Assembly: GCF_001969855.1 (NCBI RefSeq)
Contig: NZ_MRBL01000007.1
Location: 186,001-250,000 of the forward strand
Source of the DNA: Bacillus haynesii
GTDB taxonomy: Bacteria > Bacillota > Bacilli > Bacillales > Bacillaceae
DNA length: 64,000 nt
Reading direction: 5' to 3'
Shown: piece by piece, positions 41,822 through 51,529 of the stretch
Position numbering within the stretch: the stretch's first letter is position 1
Layout of the letters: every line of letters starts with the position of its first letter
The notes under the pieces: model-generated
Seen by the model: the letters and a program-made list of their open reading frames with translations, nothing else
Databases searched by the model: none
Told to the model about the DNA's origin: nothing
Program-made: the position numbers and the translations under genes

Positions 41822-42521
41822 CTGTCCGAAGTGCAAAGATGAACTCGGGTTTATCGAACGGCGCGGAACGATGGAAGTATGGGTATCATGCGCCTGCCGC
41901 GAATGGCGCAAAGCGCAAAAGCTGTTGAAGTCGAGCGAAATCACCGAACAATTTAAAAACTTAAACTTTGCTCAATTCAAGACGGAAGGAAAGCACCAAT
42001 CTGTAAAAGAGGCGTATGAATGCGCTGTTGAGTATGTACAAGCCTACCGGGACATTCAGGAAAGACGCAGAAACAGCATCGCACTCTTGGGACAACCCGG
42101 TTCAGGGAAGACTCATTTGCTGACGGCCGCCGCCAATGAGCTGATGAGGAAGCTTTTCGTACCCGTCCTGTATTTTCCGTTTGTCGAAGGATTCAATGAT
42201 TTAAAGCAGGACTTCTCGTTGCTTGAGGATAAGCTGAACCGAATGAAGCAAGTCGATGTGCTGTTCCTCGATGATCTGTTTAAGCCGGTGGGAGGCAGGC
42301 CGCGGGCGACGGAATGGCAGATCGAACAGACATATGCCGTCGTCAATTACAGGTATTTGAACCATAAGCCGATCATGCTGTCCAGCGAGCTAACCGTTGA
42401 AGAAATTGTCGGCATAGACGAAGCGCTCGGAACGAGGCTGGTCGAAATGTGCCAGGACTTTCTCGTCGTCCTGAACGGGAGCTCTTTCGGCATCAATCAT
42501 AGACTGGAGGGGATGGTTTGA
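41721..42521 (+). CDS. xkdC: DnaC-like helicase loader ATPase XkdC
   Basis: A 266-residue AAA+ protein; ATG 41721 follows CAGGAGGGA within the end of xkdB. A zinc-binding N-terminal part has C35, C38, C57 and C59 (CPKC, CAC); Walker A is GQPGSGKT (124-131) and Walker B VLFLDD (D184, D185). The R-rich box TEWQIEQTYAVVNYRY follows. It should load the replicative helicase with XkdB. Length and order match PBSX. Confidence 0.92.
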   Translation: MPKRTIEEVMDELRNRSRLSQGDKPEDSAAKRYDCPKCKDELGFIERRGTMEVWVSCACREWRKAQKLLKSSEITEQFKNLNFAQFKTEGKHQSVKEAYECAVEYVQAYRDIQERRRNSIALLGQPGSGKTHLLTAAANELMRKLFVPVLYFPFVEGFNDLKQDFSLLEDKLNRMKQVDVLFLDDLFKPVGGRPRATEWQIEQTYAVVNYRYLNHKPIMLSSELTVEEIVGIDEALGTRLVEMCQDFLVVLNGSSFGINHRLEGMV

Positions 42522-42691
42522 TGTGTCCGCTATGTAATGGGAGAAAATCAGTCCATCAGGACGCAAGGATCGGAACGATTTTCCGCGCTTGTCCGAACTG
42601 CCGCGCTGAAAGCGGTGATTTGACGGATGTGATCAAACATCTGGAAGCGCTGATTGCAAAAATGACAACAAGGGTGAAACAAGGTGCTTAA
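42521..42691 (+). CDS. Small zinc-ribbon protein
   Basis: A 56-residue frame with ATG overlapping the xkdC stop (TGATG) and GGAGGGG 7 bases before. Two Cys pairs, C2-x2-C5 (MCPLCNG) and C24-x2-C27 (RACPNCRAE), form a four-Cys zinc ribbon, followed by a helix (LTDVIKHLEALIAKM). It may be a DNA-binding accessory to replication or transcription. Similar micro-proteins occur in many Bacillus phages. Confidence 0.75.
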   Translation: MCPLCNGRKSVHQDARIGTIFRACPNCRAESGDLTDVIKHLEALIAKMTTRVKQGA

Positions 42692-42779
42692 ATGTTTAAA
42701 AGCTATGATTCTCATCATCTGGACAGCGGCAAAAAGAGATGCACAAATGAAACGATGGCATGAAGAAGACGGAAAGTGA
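42684..42779 (+). CDS. 31-residue micro-protein with hydrophobic helix
   Basis: GTG 42684, within the end of the zinc-ribbon gene, reads MLKCLKAMILIIWTAAKRDA and then a charged tail. It has AAGGGTGAAAC upstream and its TGA overlaps a GTG of the next gene (GTGA), as its neighbours do. Compact coupling on both sides suggests it is translated, but it is short and unrecognised. Confidence 0.45.
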   Translation: MLKCLKAMILIIWTAAKRDAQMKRWHEEDGK

Positions 42780-42790
42780 GGAAGACATAC

Positions 42791-43132
42791 GTGAAGAACG
42801 AAAGTGAGGCGTACAGCCCATCACCATGGCGCGTCGTCAGAACAAATACCGATCTGTACATTTATTCAGCATACAGCAAAGCCGAAAAGAAGCGATTTCC
42901 TTATTCCAACGGGCGGGTGATTGCCAAAGTCGCCGACTACAGCGCATATTCCAAGGAAAAAAATGCCCGCTTAATCGCTGCGGCTCCCGAACTTTTGACC
43001 GCAGTGAAGCTCACGCTTGCCTATTTGAAGCGAAAACGGCACGCTCCCGGTGATTCAGTTGAGAATCAATTGATGAGCATTTTAGAAAAAGTCGTCGCAA
43101 AAGCGGAATTTGAAGAGGAGGAAAAAAGATGA
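42791..43132 (+). CDS. Early phage protein of unknown function
   Basis: A 113-residue protein. GTG 42791 lies 8 bases after GAGGA; GTG 42776, overlapping the previous stop, is the alternative and adds five residues. The phrases AYSPSPWRVVR and NARLIAAAPELLTAVK are common in phage accessory proteins of unknown role. It is coupled to xtrA by an ATGA overlap. Confidence 0.7.
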   Translation: MKNESEAYSPSPWRVVRTNTDLYIYSAYSKAEKKRFPYSNGRVIAKVADYSAYSKEKNARLIAAAPELLTAVKLTLAYLKRKRHAPGDSVENQLMSILEKVVAKAEFEEEEKR

Positions 43133-43332
43133 ACCATCCGGCAAAGTTAACAGATATCCACGATACGACGGTTGCAAGCCGCATCAAAAAAGGAAAGGTG
43201 ACGGTGATCGTACTTGACGGCATGAACGGCACGGCATGGCAGGCCGAGGCGCCTGAGCACGGCAAAACCGTCATTGAAACGAGAAAGGGAGACCTCGCAA
43301 GGGTCGAATTTGAAATCGGCTTTAAGCTATAG
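43129..43332 (+). CDS. xtrA: PBSX protein XtrA
   Basis: A 67-residue protein whose start overlaps the previous stop (ATGA). The text MNHPAKLTDIHDTTVASRIK and GKTVIETRKGDLARVEFEIG resembles B. subtilis XtrA in length and position, just before xpf. Its function is not known. Confidence 0.85.
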   Translation: MNHPAKLTDIHDTTVASRIKKGKVTVIVLDGMNGTAWQAEAPEHGKTVIETRKGDLARVEFEIGFKL

Positions 43333-43371
43333 CTCTACAACTTGAATATTAGTCCAAGACGGAAAGCCTGC

Positions 43372-43424
43372 GGACGCTGATCAGATGCACATCTTACTGT
43401 GCGGCTGATTGGTGTCCTTTTTTA
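43372..43424 (+). terminator. Long hairpin with T-run between xtrA and xpf
   Basis: GGACGCTGATCAGATGCACA pairs imperfectly with TGTGCGGCTGATTGGTGTCC and is followed by six T. It lies between the early genes and xpf and could end part of the early transcription or act as an attenuator controlling xpf. Confidence 0.65.
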
Positions 43425-43450
43425 TTTCAAAAAAACGGAGGTACACCAAA

Positions 43451-43954
43451 ATGGAAGATTTGCTTTTCGAATATAAAAGAGCGCTGAAAAACACGAAAAA
43501 ACTATATCGGCCCTATCAAGATGAACAAGGGCTGACGGCTGAACAGCTGAAAGATAAAAAACTGATCAGAAACATGATGACCGATTTGGAATATGTGATC
43601 GACTGGCTTGAAAACGGAAGGGAGCCGGGAATCAGACGGGCGATTGACAGGCGCGACGCTTATAAACGGATGCTCCTGAAAGATCCGCAGATCATCGACA
43701 CGTTCTCAGAACAGATTGCATTTGAACCTGCTCAGGAAGTGTCAGCATACGATAAAGCCCGGATTGAAACCGCACTGTCTGCCCTTACGGCACGCGAAAA
43801 AGAAATCTTCATTTTACATAAGGTCGAACAGTTTTCCTATGAGCGGATTGCCGCCATGCTCGGCATCAAAAAGTCTACTGTTCAAACCAATGTAAAACGG
43901 GCACAGCTGAAAATCGCGAAACAAATCGAAAAGCCTCTCGATTGTATGGCATAA
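43451..43954 (+). CDS. xpf: Sigma-factor-like positive regulator Xpf
   Basis: A 167-residue sigma-like protein; ATG 43451 (MEDLLFEYKRALKNTKKLYR) follows CGGAGG. The C-terminal region is a sigma-4 HTH (LTAREKEIFILHKVEQFSYE then RIAAMLGIKKSTVQTNVKRA). In PBSX, Xpf directs transcription of the late operon. Its own expression follows release of Xre. The gap after it should hold the late promoter. Confidence 0.93.
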   Translation: MEDLLFEYKRALKNTKKLYRPYQDEQGLTAEQLKDKKLIRNMMTDLEYVIDWLENGREPGIRRAIDRRDAYKRMLLKDPQIIDTFSEQIAFEPAQEVSAYDKARIETALSALTAREKEIFILHKVEQFSYERIAAMLGIKKSTVQTNVKRAQLKIAKQIEKPLDCMA

Positions 43955-44327
43955 CGATATAGCCAGATTGTTGACAATATCCAAAAACGGCTTTTTGTTT
44001 TGGGATTTTGTCATCCCTTCAACGCGACCCGCAACCCTTGCAGTCTAGGAAAGCCGAGCATCGGAGCTGACTTTCACAGGATATGATGACGGCGGCGTTC
44101 AGGCACGACGCCTGGTCGGCTAGCCGTCTCCTATTCGTGAGCATCGACTCAGCAGGCCTGACAACGAATGCGAGAGTTTGTCGACACTCTGATATCTGTC
44201 TTTTGTCATACGTTTGCCACCTATAAGTGAAAAGAGAAAAAAATATAACGTACTGTTCATAAATGGAAGATTCATATAGTGATGAAATATTACTGTTTCT
44301 GATAATGAGAGGCGGTGAAGATGAACA
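43955..44327 (+). promoter_or_regulatory. Gene-free region holding the late-operon promoter
   Basis: About 370 bases without a convincing gene. A GC-rich centre (44040-44190) contains a small hairpin (CAGGC-ACGAC-GCCTG near 44100-44114). The last 100 bases are AT-rich and are the likely place for the Xpf-dependent promoter, but no consensus is recalled well enough to mark it. Confidence 0.55.
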
Positions 44328-45128
44328 ATGCCAAGGAAAAGGGATCCAAAAAGGGATGAAGCTTTTCGTCTCTATCAACAATACGGGGGGAACATTACGA
44401 ATCTTGCTATCGCAAGAGAACTCGGTGTTTCAAATAAAAAAGTCAGCGTTTGGAAAACCCGCGACCGTTGGAAAGAGGTTTTAAATGGGGATGACACGGA
44501 CCGGGGAAAAGCAGACATCCACAATGAAGGGCTGAATGAACGGCAGCGGCTGTTTTGCATCTATTATGTGAAAAGCTTCAATGCCACCCAAGCGGCGGTA
44601 AAAGCGGGCTATTCCCCGGCCAGCGCACATGTGACAGGCTGCCGGCTTCTGAAAAACGAAAAGGTGGCCGATGAAATCAGGCGGATCAAAAAAGAAATGG
44701 TAGGGGAGATATTCGTCGAGGCAATGGATGTTCTCCAAGTTTATGTGAAAATCGCGTTTGCCGATATGACCGATTATGTGACTTTCGGCAAAAAAGAGGT
44801 ACAGGCTGTCGGAAAGTCCGGACCGCTGTTTGATGAAGAAAACAATCCGGTTATGAAAGAGGTCAGCTTTGTCGATGTGAAACATTCCGACCTCGTCGAT
44901 GGCACAGTCATCACGGAAGCGAAACTCGGGAAAGAAGGAATCGCGATTAAGCTGGCCGATAAAATGAAGGCGCTCGATAAGCTCTCACAGTATTTTGACC
45001 TTTTCCCTGATTCATTTAAGCGGAAAATTGAAAATGAGAAGCTGAAGCTCGCCAAACAAAAAGCCGACAAAGATGCGGAATCAGGTCCCGTTGAAGTGGT
45101 AATCGCCCGAAAAGGTGATCCGGCTTGA
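44328..45128 (+). CDS. xtmA: Terminase small subunit XtmA
   Basis: A 266-residue protein, ATG 44328 after GAGGCGGTG. N-terminal HTH ([20 protein letters not shown]), then the terminase small-subunit domain ([40 protein letters not shown]) and a Lys/Glu-rich tail. It recognises DNA for packaging with XtmB. It is the first late gene and overlaps xtmB. Confidence 0.93.
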   Translation: MPRKRDPKRDEAFRLYQQYGGNITNLAIARELGVSNKKVSVWKTRDRWKEVLNGDDTDRGKADIHNEGLNERQRLFCIYYVKSFNATQAAVKAGYSPASAHVTGCRLLKNEKVADEIRRIKKEMVGEIFVEAMDVLQVYVKIAFADMTDYVTFGKKEVQAVGKSGPLFDEENNPVMKEVSFVDVKHSDLVDGTVITEAKLGKEGIAIKLADKMKALDKLSQYFDLFPDSFKRKIENEKLKLAKQKADKDAESGPVEVVIARKGDPA

Positions 45129-46423
45129 TCATGAAAGAAGTCAATCCGCATTTTGAAGATTATTTGTTTAACTGGGATCAGACGTTTCAATTTCTTGTCG
45201 GCGGATACGGTTCGTCGAAAAGCTATCATACCGCTTTAAAAGTCATTTTAAAGCTGCTTCAGGAAAAGCGGACCGCTCTTGTCGTAAGGGAAGTGTTTGA
45301 AACACACAGGGATTCGACGTTTTCTTTATTCGCATCCATTATCGATGAGCTGGGTGTTCATAAGGCGGCCGAGGCGGTTGCTTCACCGATGCACATCAGG
45401 TTTGCAAACGGCAGCCGGATTATTTTTAAAGGGATGGACAACCCGGCGAAATTGAAATCCGTCAACAACATCTCGCTGATTTGGATTGAAGAATGTTCGG
45501 AAGTGAAGTATGAGGGCTTCAAGGAACTGATCGGCCGGCTGAGGCATCCTGATCACAGGCTGTATATGATGTTGACGACAAACCCCGTCAGCCAGTCAAA
45601 CTGGACGTACAGACATTTTTTCAAGGATGAGCGGAACAAGCGGTTTATTTTGGATGATGAGGTCTTGTACAAAAAGCGGGTCGCTGTCGTCGGTGATACG
45701 TATTACCACCATTCTACAGCGGATGACAACCTGTTTTTGCCGAAAAGCTACCTCAAACAGCTTGATGATATGAAAGCATATGATCCCGATCTGTACCGGA
45801 TTGCCAGAAAAGGACGGTTCGGGGTAAACGGCACAAGGGTTCTGCCGCAATTTGAAGTGATGGAGCATGAGGAGGTCATGAGACAGATCTCCGCCATTTC
45901 CAACCCGCTGAAGAGAACCGGAATGGATTTCGGATTTGAGGCATCCTACAATGCCGTCGTCCGGGCGGCCGTCGATCCCGACAAAAAATATCTATATATC
46001 TATTGGGAGTACTACAAAAATAAAATGACAGACGACAAGACGGCTGAAGAGCTTAACGAATTCGCGGTTACGAAGGAGCTGATCAAAGCTGATCCCGCTG
46101 AGCCGAAAAGCATTCAGTTTTTCAGGCAGAACGGTTTTAACATGACAGCAGCCCACAAGTTCCAAGGCTCGCGCCTGCAATATACGAAAAAAATCAAGCG
46201 GTTTAAAAAAATATTCTGTTCTGACCGATGTGCCAATACGATCTACGAATTGAAGCCGCTGACCTATGCGACGGATAAAGACGGCAATCTGAAGGAGGAT
46301 CAGTTTACAATTGATCCGCACACGCTTTCCGCGCTATGGTACGCGCTTGATGATTATGAAGTCACCGATTTGAAGGCTGAGCCGGAAGTGAGAAAACGGC
46401 CGAACAGGAAAAGGGGGAGATAG
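45125..46423 (+). CDS. xtmB: Terminase large subunit XtmB
   Basis: A 432-residue packaging ATPase/nuclease. TTG 45125 lies 7 bases after AAAGGTGA and overlaps the xtmA stop; ATG 45131 is the alternative. Walker A-like GGYGSSKS (residues 27-34), Walker B-like [11 protein letters not shown], the coupling motif LTTNP, and a RNase H-like nuclease domain beginning [12 protein letters not shown]. Length matches PBSX XtmB. Confidence 0.94.
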   Translation: MIMKEVNPHFEDYLFNWDQTFQFLVGGYGSSKSYHTALKVILKLLQEKRTALVVREVFETHRDSTFSLFASIIDELGVHKAAEAVASPMHIRFANGSRIIFKGMDNPAKLKSVNNISLIWIEECSEVKYEGFKELIGRLRHPDHRLYMMLTTNPVSQSNWTYRHFFKDERNKRFILDDEVLYKKRVAVVGDTYYHHSTADDNLFLPKSYLKQLDDMKAYDPDLYRIARKGRFGVNGTRVLPQFEVMEHEEVMRQISAISNPLKRTGMDFGFEASYNAVVRAAVDPDKKYLYIYWEYYKNKMTDDKTAEELNEFAVTKELIKADPAEPKSIQFFRQNGFNMTAAHKFQGSRLQYTKKIKRFKKIFCSDRCANTIYELKPLTYATDKDGNLKEDQFTIDPHTLSALWYALDDYEVTDLKAEPEVRKRPNRKRGR

Positions 46424-46425
46424 CT

Positions 46426-47940
46426 ATGTCCACTCAGCAAACGGTAAGAGCGAAAGTCATGAAATCCCGTTTTCACGGGCCTGTAACAAAACAAATATAT
46501 GAAGATCAATTTTCGGAGATCTACGGCGATGAGATTATCGCTCCGCCTTACAATTTGAAAGAACTGAAAGCCATTGCCGAATATTCTTCAATTCTGCAGC
46601 AATGCATTGACGCCTATAAAACGAATATTGCGGGGTTCGGGCTCGATGTAGAATACGCTTTTGATTTCAACGGTGCGGATGTGACGCCCGATAAGAAAAA
46701 AGCTGCTGAGACCGATTGGACAAGGCTTGAAGATTTTTGCCGCCATCTTCATTTTGATGAATCGGCTGAAACGATTTTAAGCCATATGATAGAGGACCGC
46801 GAAAAAACGGGGAACGGGTTTTTGGAGGTGCTCAGAAACGGTGCGGGGCAGCCGGCCGGTATAGAATATCTCGATGTCAAAAATATGCGCGTATGCGGAT
46901 TTACAGAACCGATCGAAGTTGAATACACCTACATGGAAAACGGATCGCTAAAAAACATCAAAAGGGAAAAAAGGTTCCGCAAATACGTTCAGATGATTGA
47001 CGGCAGGAAAGTGTACTTTAAAGAATACGGCGATCCGCGCGTCATGGATATGACCACCGGAGCGTTTGACAGACAGACTCCGCCTGAACGAAGCGCGAAT
47101 GAAGCGATCCATTTTAAAATCGGCAGCGGCGTCTACGGCGTTCCGCGCTGGATCGGAAATATTGTCAACCTGTACGGAGCGCGGAAAGCGGAAGAGCTGA
47201 ATTATATGTACTTCAGACAAGGCCGGCACGTACCTGCCGTCATTACGGTTGAAAACGGCATGCTCTCAGAGGCTTCCTACAGAGAGCTGCAGGAATATAT
47301 GAACGACTTGGAAGGCGTTGAAAATGCCCACAAATTTTTGCTGATCGAAGCAGAGGGGATCGCACAGGAAAAAGACATTCACGGCAGCCAGGACATTACA
47401 CCGGTGAAAGTGGACATCAAATCCCTCGCCGAAATTTTGCAGGAAGATGCGCTGTTTCTTGAATATGACGAGAAAACCCGGAATAAAATCCGCTCTTCCT
47501 TTAGGCTCCCGCCGCTCTACACTGGTGATGCCCATGAATATAACAGGGCGACAGCCGATACCGCCCGCAAAATCACCGAAGAACAGGTTTTTGAACCGGA
47601 GCGGAAAATATTGATCGGCAAGCTGAATACGCTGTTTCTCCGTGATTTAAACATTTTTCACGCGAGGTTCCAGCTGAAAGGACCGGACTTTCGCGATCCG
47701 CTTGAGATCGCAAAAGTGCTCGGTCCTTTTATTCAGGCGGGAGCGGTATCTGCAAATGATTTGCGAGACCTGGCCGGCAGAGTGCTCGGCAAGACGCTTG
47801 ATGAATGGCCGGAAGAAGAATTCAGCAGGCCGCTCGTTTACCAGGAAAGCTCAAAGAATGCTGAAGCGGAAGCCGGAGCACTGCTGTCTGAACTGCAGGA
47901 AGCCGTCGAGACATTGAAACAGATCACTGAAAGGAGGTGA
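46426..47940 (+). CDS. xkdE: Portal protein XkdE
   Basis: A 504-residue SPP1/PBSX-type portal, ATG 46426 after AAAAGGGGGAGA. Segments typical of the family are IVNLYGARKAEELNYMYFRQ, GRHVPAVITVENG and RSSFRLPPLYTGDAHEYNRA. It forms the ring through which DNA enters the head and where the tail attaches. It follows xtmB by 2 bases. Confidence 0.93.
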   Translation: MSTQQTVRAKVMKSRFHGPVTKQIYEDQFSEIYGDEIIAPPYNLKELKAIAEYSSILQQCIDAYKTNIAGFGLDVEYAFDFNGADVTPDKKKAAETDWTRLEDFCRHLHFDESAETILSHMIEDREKTGNGFLEVLRNGAGQPAGIEYLDVKNMRVCGFTEPIEVEYTYMENGSLKNIKREKRFRKYVQMIDGRKVYFKEYGDPRVMDMTTGAFDRQTPPERSANEAIHFKIGSGVYGVPRWIGNIVNLYGARKAEELNYMYFRQGRHVPAVITVENGMLSEASYRELQEYMNDLEGVENAHKFLLIEAEGIAQEKDIHGSQDITPVKVDIKSLAEILQEDALFLEYDEKTRNKIRSSFRLPPLYTGDAHEYNRATADTARKITEEQVFEPERKILIGKLNTLFLRDLNIFHARFQLKGPDFRDPLEIAKVLGPFIQAGAVSANDLRDLAGRVLGKTLDEWPEEEFSRPLVYQESSKNAEAEAGALLSELQEAVETLKQITERR

Positions 47941-47947
47941 ACACTTC

Positions 47948-48796
47948 GTGCCGAGAGAGCTTAAAAATGCCAAGATCAATTTCGTCAGTTATGTCGACAA
48001 AGCGGCGAACAAAAAGAAATTTTTTATGACGAAGTCGAGTGAACCGCCGACATTTCAAAAGGAAGTCAAGCTGATTGCAAAAGCTGAGGATGAAAAGAAG
48101 CTCGTCTACGGCGTAGTCTACGAGCCCGACATTCAGGATGCCCACGGCGACTTTATGACGGCTGAAGAAATTCAAAAAGCCGCCCACGGTTTTCTGAAAA
48201 ATGCCCGGAAGATCGACAAGGATCACAATTTCCAGGGAGGCGTCGGAGAAGTCGTGGAGTCCTATGTTGCGCCGGCTGATTTTGAAGTAAACGGCGAAAC
48301 GATTGTGAAAGGCTCTTGGGTGCTGGTCACAAAAGCCGGCGATGAGATCTGGGAACAGATTAAAAAAGGAAGCATCACCGGCTACAGCATGGCGGGCACT
48401 GCCGAAACGGTCGAGCACGCGCCCCGCGCCGGCTCTGAAACCGATGAGCCCGGCAGTTTCTTTCAGCTGTTTAAGCAGTTTTTTGCCGGCGACAAACAAA
48501 AAACGGGAGAGGAAGAAAAAAAGATGAAACGATCAGAAGTTCAAGGAACGATTGAAGCCGTCTTGGCTCCGCTTCTCAAACGTCTTGACGATTTGGAAGG
48601 GGATAAAGCAGCAGATGAAAAAGAGCAGCAGACAGACCAAGACGCACATGTGAAGGAAATCGTCGAGGACATGCTCGCCCCTCTTATTGCACGCATTGAA
48701 GCACTCGAAAAGATGAGAGGCGCCTCAAAGCAGGCAGCGGCTGAAAAAGAAGGGGAAGAAGAAGTTAAAAAATCGATTTGGAGCGGATTGCTTTAA
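47948..48796 (+). CDS. xkdF: Prohead protease/scaffold-like XkdF
   Basis: A 282-residue protein, GTG 47948 after AAAGGAGG. The first 180 residues match the XkdF-type putative serine protease fold ([57 protein letters not shown]), and the Lys/Glu-rich helical C-terminus looks like a scaffold. It would shape and process the capsid made by XkdG. Confidence 0.9.
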   Translation: MPRELKNAKINFVSYVDKAANKKKFFMTKSSEPPTFQKEVKLIAKAEDEKKLVYGVVYEPDIQDAHGDFMTAEEIQKAAHGFLKNARKIDKDHNFQGGVGEVVESYVAPADFEVNGETIVKGSWVLVTKAGDEIWEQIKKGSITGYSMAGTAETVEHAPRAGSETDEPGSFFQLFKQFFAGDKQKTGEEEKKMKRSEVQGTIEAVLAPLLKRLDDLEGDKAADEKEQQTDQDAHVKEIVEDMLAPLIARIEALEKMRGASKQAAAEKEGEEEVKKSIWSGLL

Positions 48797-48813
48797 TTTG
48801 GAGGAGGAAGACA

Positions 48814-49749
48814 ATGAGAAATCAAGAGATTATTCGTAAAGCCGAGATGTCGCTTGCGACGCTGAAAAGCGGAGGATTAATGAATCCGGCGCAGGCTTCT
48901 GCATTTATTCGCATGGTGCAAAACACGCCGACAATTTTCAGCGAATCGCGCGTCATTCAAATGGAAAATGACTCGCAAAAATTTGAAAAGATCGGTTTTG
49001 GCCAGCGGATTCTAAGAGCAGCTGATGAAGGTAAAGCGTTGGCGAAAGACCAATTAACCGCACCGGTGACCAGCACGGTCGAGCTGAATGCGAAAGAAGT
49101 CATTGCCGAAGTCAATATTACTTATGACACGCTCGAAAATAACATTGAAAAAGACGGCCTTCAACAGACGTTGATGCAAATGCTGGCGGAACGGGCTGCC
49201 GTGGATATTGAAGAACTGATCGTCAACGGTGATGTCTCATCTTCAGATCCGTATCTTGCCCAGCTCGACGGGATCCGGAAGCAGTCGGTCTCCCACATCG
49301 TCGATGCAGGCGGGGAGCAAATCAGCCGACAGCTTTTCAAACAAGGGCTGAAAGCTGTTCCGGCAAAATATATGCGCGTGCCACAGGAATTCAGATTCTA
49401 CACATCGCTCGGTCAGGAGGTTGAATGGAAAGACCGCGTCGCAGACCGTCAAACCACTCTCGGGGATGCGGCCGTACAGGGCGGACTTTCAACCGCTTTT
49501 GGCGTGCCTGTTAAAGGGGTCTCAAATATTCAGCCGTATGCATACGGAGAAGGAGATACGGCCGCCGAAGCATCAGACATTATCTTGACGCATCCGAAAA
49601 ATATCATTCTCGGTTTCTCGCGCAATATCAGAATTGAAGTCGATAAAGACATTCGCGCACGCAAATTTATCATTGTCCTGACGGCAAAACTGGACAGCAA
49701 ATTCGAAGAAGAAGACGCGGTTGCAAAAATCGTCAATGTAAAAGAGTAA
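48814..49749 (+). CDS. xkdG: Major capsid protein XkdG
   Basis: A 311-residue protein; ATG 48814 ([20 protein letters not shown]) follows GGAGGAGG, and an in-frame ATG within xkdF (48778) is rejected. The length equals B. subtilis XkdG. The sequence has an N-arm helix and [20 protein letters not shown] near the end, in keeping with an HK97-like capsid fold. A 108-base gap follows. Confidence 0.92.
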   Translation: MRNQEIIRKAEMSLATLKSGGLMNPAQASAFIRMVQNTPTIFSESRVIQMENDSQKFEKIGFGQRILRAADEGKALAKDQLTAPVTSTVELNAKEVIAEVNITYDTLENNIEKDGLQQTLMQMLAERAAVDIEELIVNGDVSSSDPYLAQLDGIRKQSVSHIVDAGGEQISRQLFKQGLKAVPAKYMRVPQEFRFYTSLGQEVEWKDRVADRQTTLGDAAVQGGLSTAFGVPVKGVSNIQPYAYGEGDTAAEASDIILTHPKNIILGFSRNIRIEVDKDIRARKFIIVLTAKLDSKFEEEDAVAKIVNVKE

Positions 49750-49857
49750 ATGCCTTAGTCTGAACGGTTCCAATAAAGCATAGCCGATCGGCGGGGAACG
49801 AGTCCGGGCACAAGCGAAAGCGCCCCGGACAACAGCTAAAAGCTCTGGAAGGATGTG

Positions 49858-50238
49858 ATGAACTTGCTGATCACGCCCGACGATATCGTCCAATATTCCG
49901 TTATTGAAGCCGTGAAAAACCGGCCGCAGGAATTGCTGCGGCAGGATATCCTTGAAGCGGAAGCGGAAGCCGAGCAGATCACGGGGCATCGTTTTACAGA
50001 TGAAAAATATGATCCGCTGCCGGAAAAGGCAAGGCTCGCTTTGCTGCAGCTGGCACAGTACTTTGCATTGAAAAACGGTGATGAATCGCTTTTGAAAGGC
50101 TACAAATCCGAGAAATTGGGCGACTACTCCTATACGCTCTCAAGAAGCGGAGGCCTGGCGAAGCCCGACGTCTATAAACTGCTCGAAGAATTTATTCTTG
50201 ATTATGAATCTGTTCGATTCAAGGTGCTGCCGCTATGA
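49858..50238 (+). CDS. Head-tail adaptor, YqbG-like (DUF3199)
   Basis: A 126-residue protein from ATG 49858 (MNLLITPDDIVQYSVIEAVK), near GGAAGGA. Its helical content with ITGHRFTDEKYDPLPEKARL suggests the YqbG/DUF3199 head-completion family found in the skin element. It lies between capsid and XkdH, where adaptor proteins sit. Its stop overlaps xkdH (ATGA). Confidence 0.8.
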   Translation: MNLLITPDDIVQYSVIEAVKNRPQELLRQDILEAEAEAEQITGHRFTDEKYDPLPEKARLALLQLAQYFALKNGDESLLKGYKSEKLGDYSYTLSRSGGLAKPDVYKLLEEFILDYESVRFKVLPL

Positions 50239-50591
50239 GCTACAAAAGATTATTAAGCGACCGCTGCGATATCTATCATCTAAAGGAAGATCAGGCCGAG
50301 GAAGCAAGGTACGGCATTCCCGCGCCAGACCTGCAGCCGATCCGCACATACAGGGACACACCTGATCTTCAGGACGTTCCCTGCTATTTCACGGAAAAAA
50401 ACCAGTCGATCATCCAGCAAGATCCCGAACAGGTCATCTATCATTCATATTTGGCCCATTTTCCGGCGGATGCAGATGTGCGCCTTCACGATCAGGCGGT
50501 CTGGAACGGTGTCAGCTACACGCTCCAGCAGCCGCGCCACATCAAAGGCCATCACCTGGAAGTCTTAGCGGTCAGGGATGAAAAACTATGA
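50235..50591 (+). CDS. xkdH: Head closure protein XkdH
   Basis: A 118-residue protein of the XkdH/YqbH family (DUF3599): MSYKRLLSDRCDIYHLKEDQ, DLQDVPCYFTEKNQSIIQQD. ATGA overlaps on both sides couple it to its neighbours. It probably closes the head-tail joint. Confidence 0.87.
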   Translation: MSYKRLLSDRCDIYHLKEDQAEEARYGIPAPDLQPIRTYRDTPDLQDVPCYFTEKNQSIIQQDPEQVIYHSYLAHFPADADVRLHDQAVWNGVSYTLQQPRHIKGHHLEVLAVRDEKL

Positions 50592-51076
50592 AAATCAAAG
50601 GATTGAAACAGCTGTCGCAGACGCTGGAAAAAGCGGGGCAGAGCGGCTTTCGAACTGAAGCTGCCAAGTGGCTTGAACAGGCGGGAACCGATTTTTTGGA
50701 CCTGGTCCGTGACGAAATCGTGCGCGCTGGATCGATTGATACCGGCAGCCTTTTGCGCTCTTTCAAGCGGGGCGCCGAAGGGAACAGGTGGGAAATCGAA
50801 AAAGGCGGCCTCACGCTTGAAGTCGGGACGGAGTTAGAGTACGCCTCATTCGTAAATGACGGCCATTGGTCAGGCGGAAAAGATGAAGTCAGGTGGATTC
50901 CGGGACAATGGCACGGCGGCCGGTTTCAATACGATCCCGGTTCATGGTCAGGCATGGCCTTAAAACGGCAATGGGTAAAGGGAACAGGCTATTGGGAGCA
51001 TGCGCTTTACATATTTGAGCGTTTATTTGAAAAACGCCTGCATGAAAGGCTGCAAACATGGCTGAATTCCCTTTAA
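50588..51076 (+). CDS. xkdI: Tail completion protein XkdI (HK97 gp10-like)
   Basis: A 162-residue protein overlapping xkdH by ATGA. IDTGSLLRSFKRG and LEVGTELEYASFVNDGHW are typical of the HK97 gp10-like minor tail/head-tail family. It would act in tail completion. Confidence 0.88.
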   Translation: MKIKGLKQLSQTLEKAGQSGFRTEAAKWLEQAGTDFLDLVRDEIVRAGSIDTGSLLRSFKRGAEGNRWEIEKGGLTLEVGTELEYASFVNDGHWSGGKDEVRWIPGQWHGGRFQYDPGSWSGMALKRQWVKGTGYWEHALYIFERLFEKRLHERLQTWLNSL

Positions 51077-51088
51077 GGAGGTGAAGCT

Positions 51089-51529
51089 TTGAACGACGAA
51101 ACGGGATCTGTCATGAATTTCTTTTATCAAGTCTTTCCTGTCGTCTGTTATGAAAAGGAAATACCCGACCATTTTCAAATACCGTCACTATATTTTCCTC
51201 CCCCTTCTGTTTTTGATGAGAATGATACGGTTTCAACATTTAAAAAAGTCTTCACCCTGAATGTGAAACTGTTTCACCATGATTCGCAGCAGGCTCACGA
51301 TCATGCCGAGCGCATTGCAGACGCCGTAAGGGAAGCGCGGCACATCATACCGCTCATTGACCGATCGGGTAAAGGCACAGGGGACAGCTTGAGGATCAGC
51401 CGGATCGAGACGAGGATAGGGGATTCCGGCACAGCGTCCATTATTATTCAATGGAACAGCCGCTACTGGTACAAACGGGAAAGCGAACTTTCTCTGGAAA
51501 CAATTGATTTTACAAACGGGGTGAAATAA
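51089..51529 (+). CDS. xkdJ: Tail terminator-like protein XkdJ
   Basis: A 146-residue protein, TTG 51089 after AAGGAGGTG. FFYQVFPVVCYEKEIPDHFQ at the start and IIIQWNSRYWYKRESELSLE near the end resemble XkdJ/YqbJ. Its place between gp10-like and sheath genes fits a tail terminator. It adjoins ykzM without a gap. Confidence 0.87.
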   Translation: MNDETGSVMNFFYQVFPVVCYEKEIPDHFQIPSLYFPPPSVFDENDTVSTFKKVFTLNVKLFHHDSQQAHDHAERIADAVREARHIIPLIDRSGKGTGDSLRISRIETRIGDSGTASIIIQWNSRYWYKRESELSLETIDFTNGVK

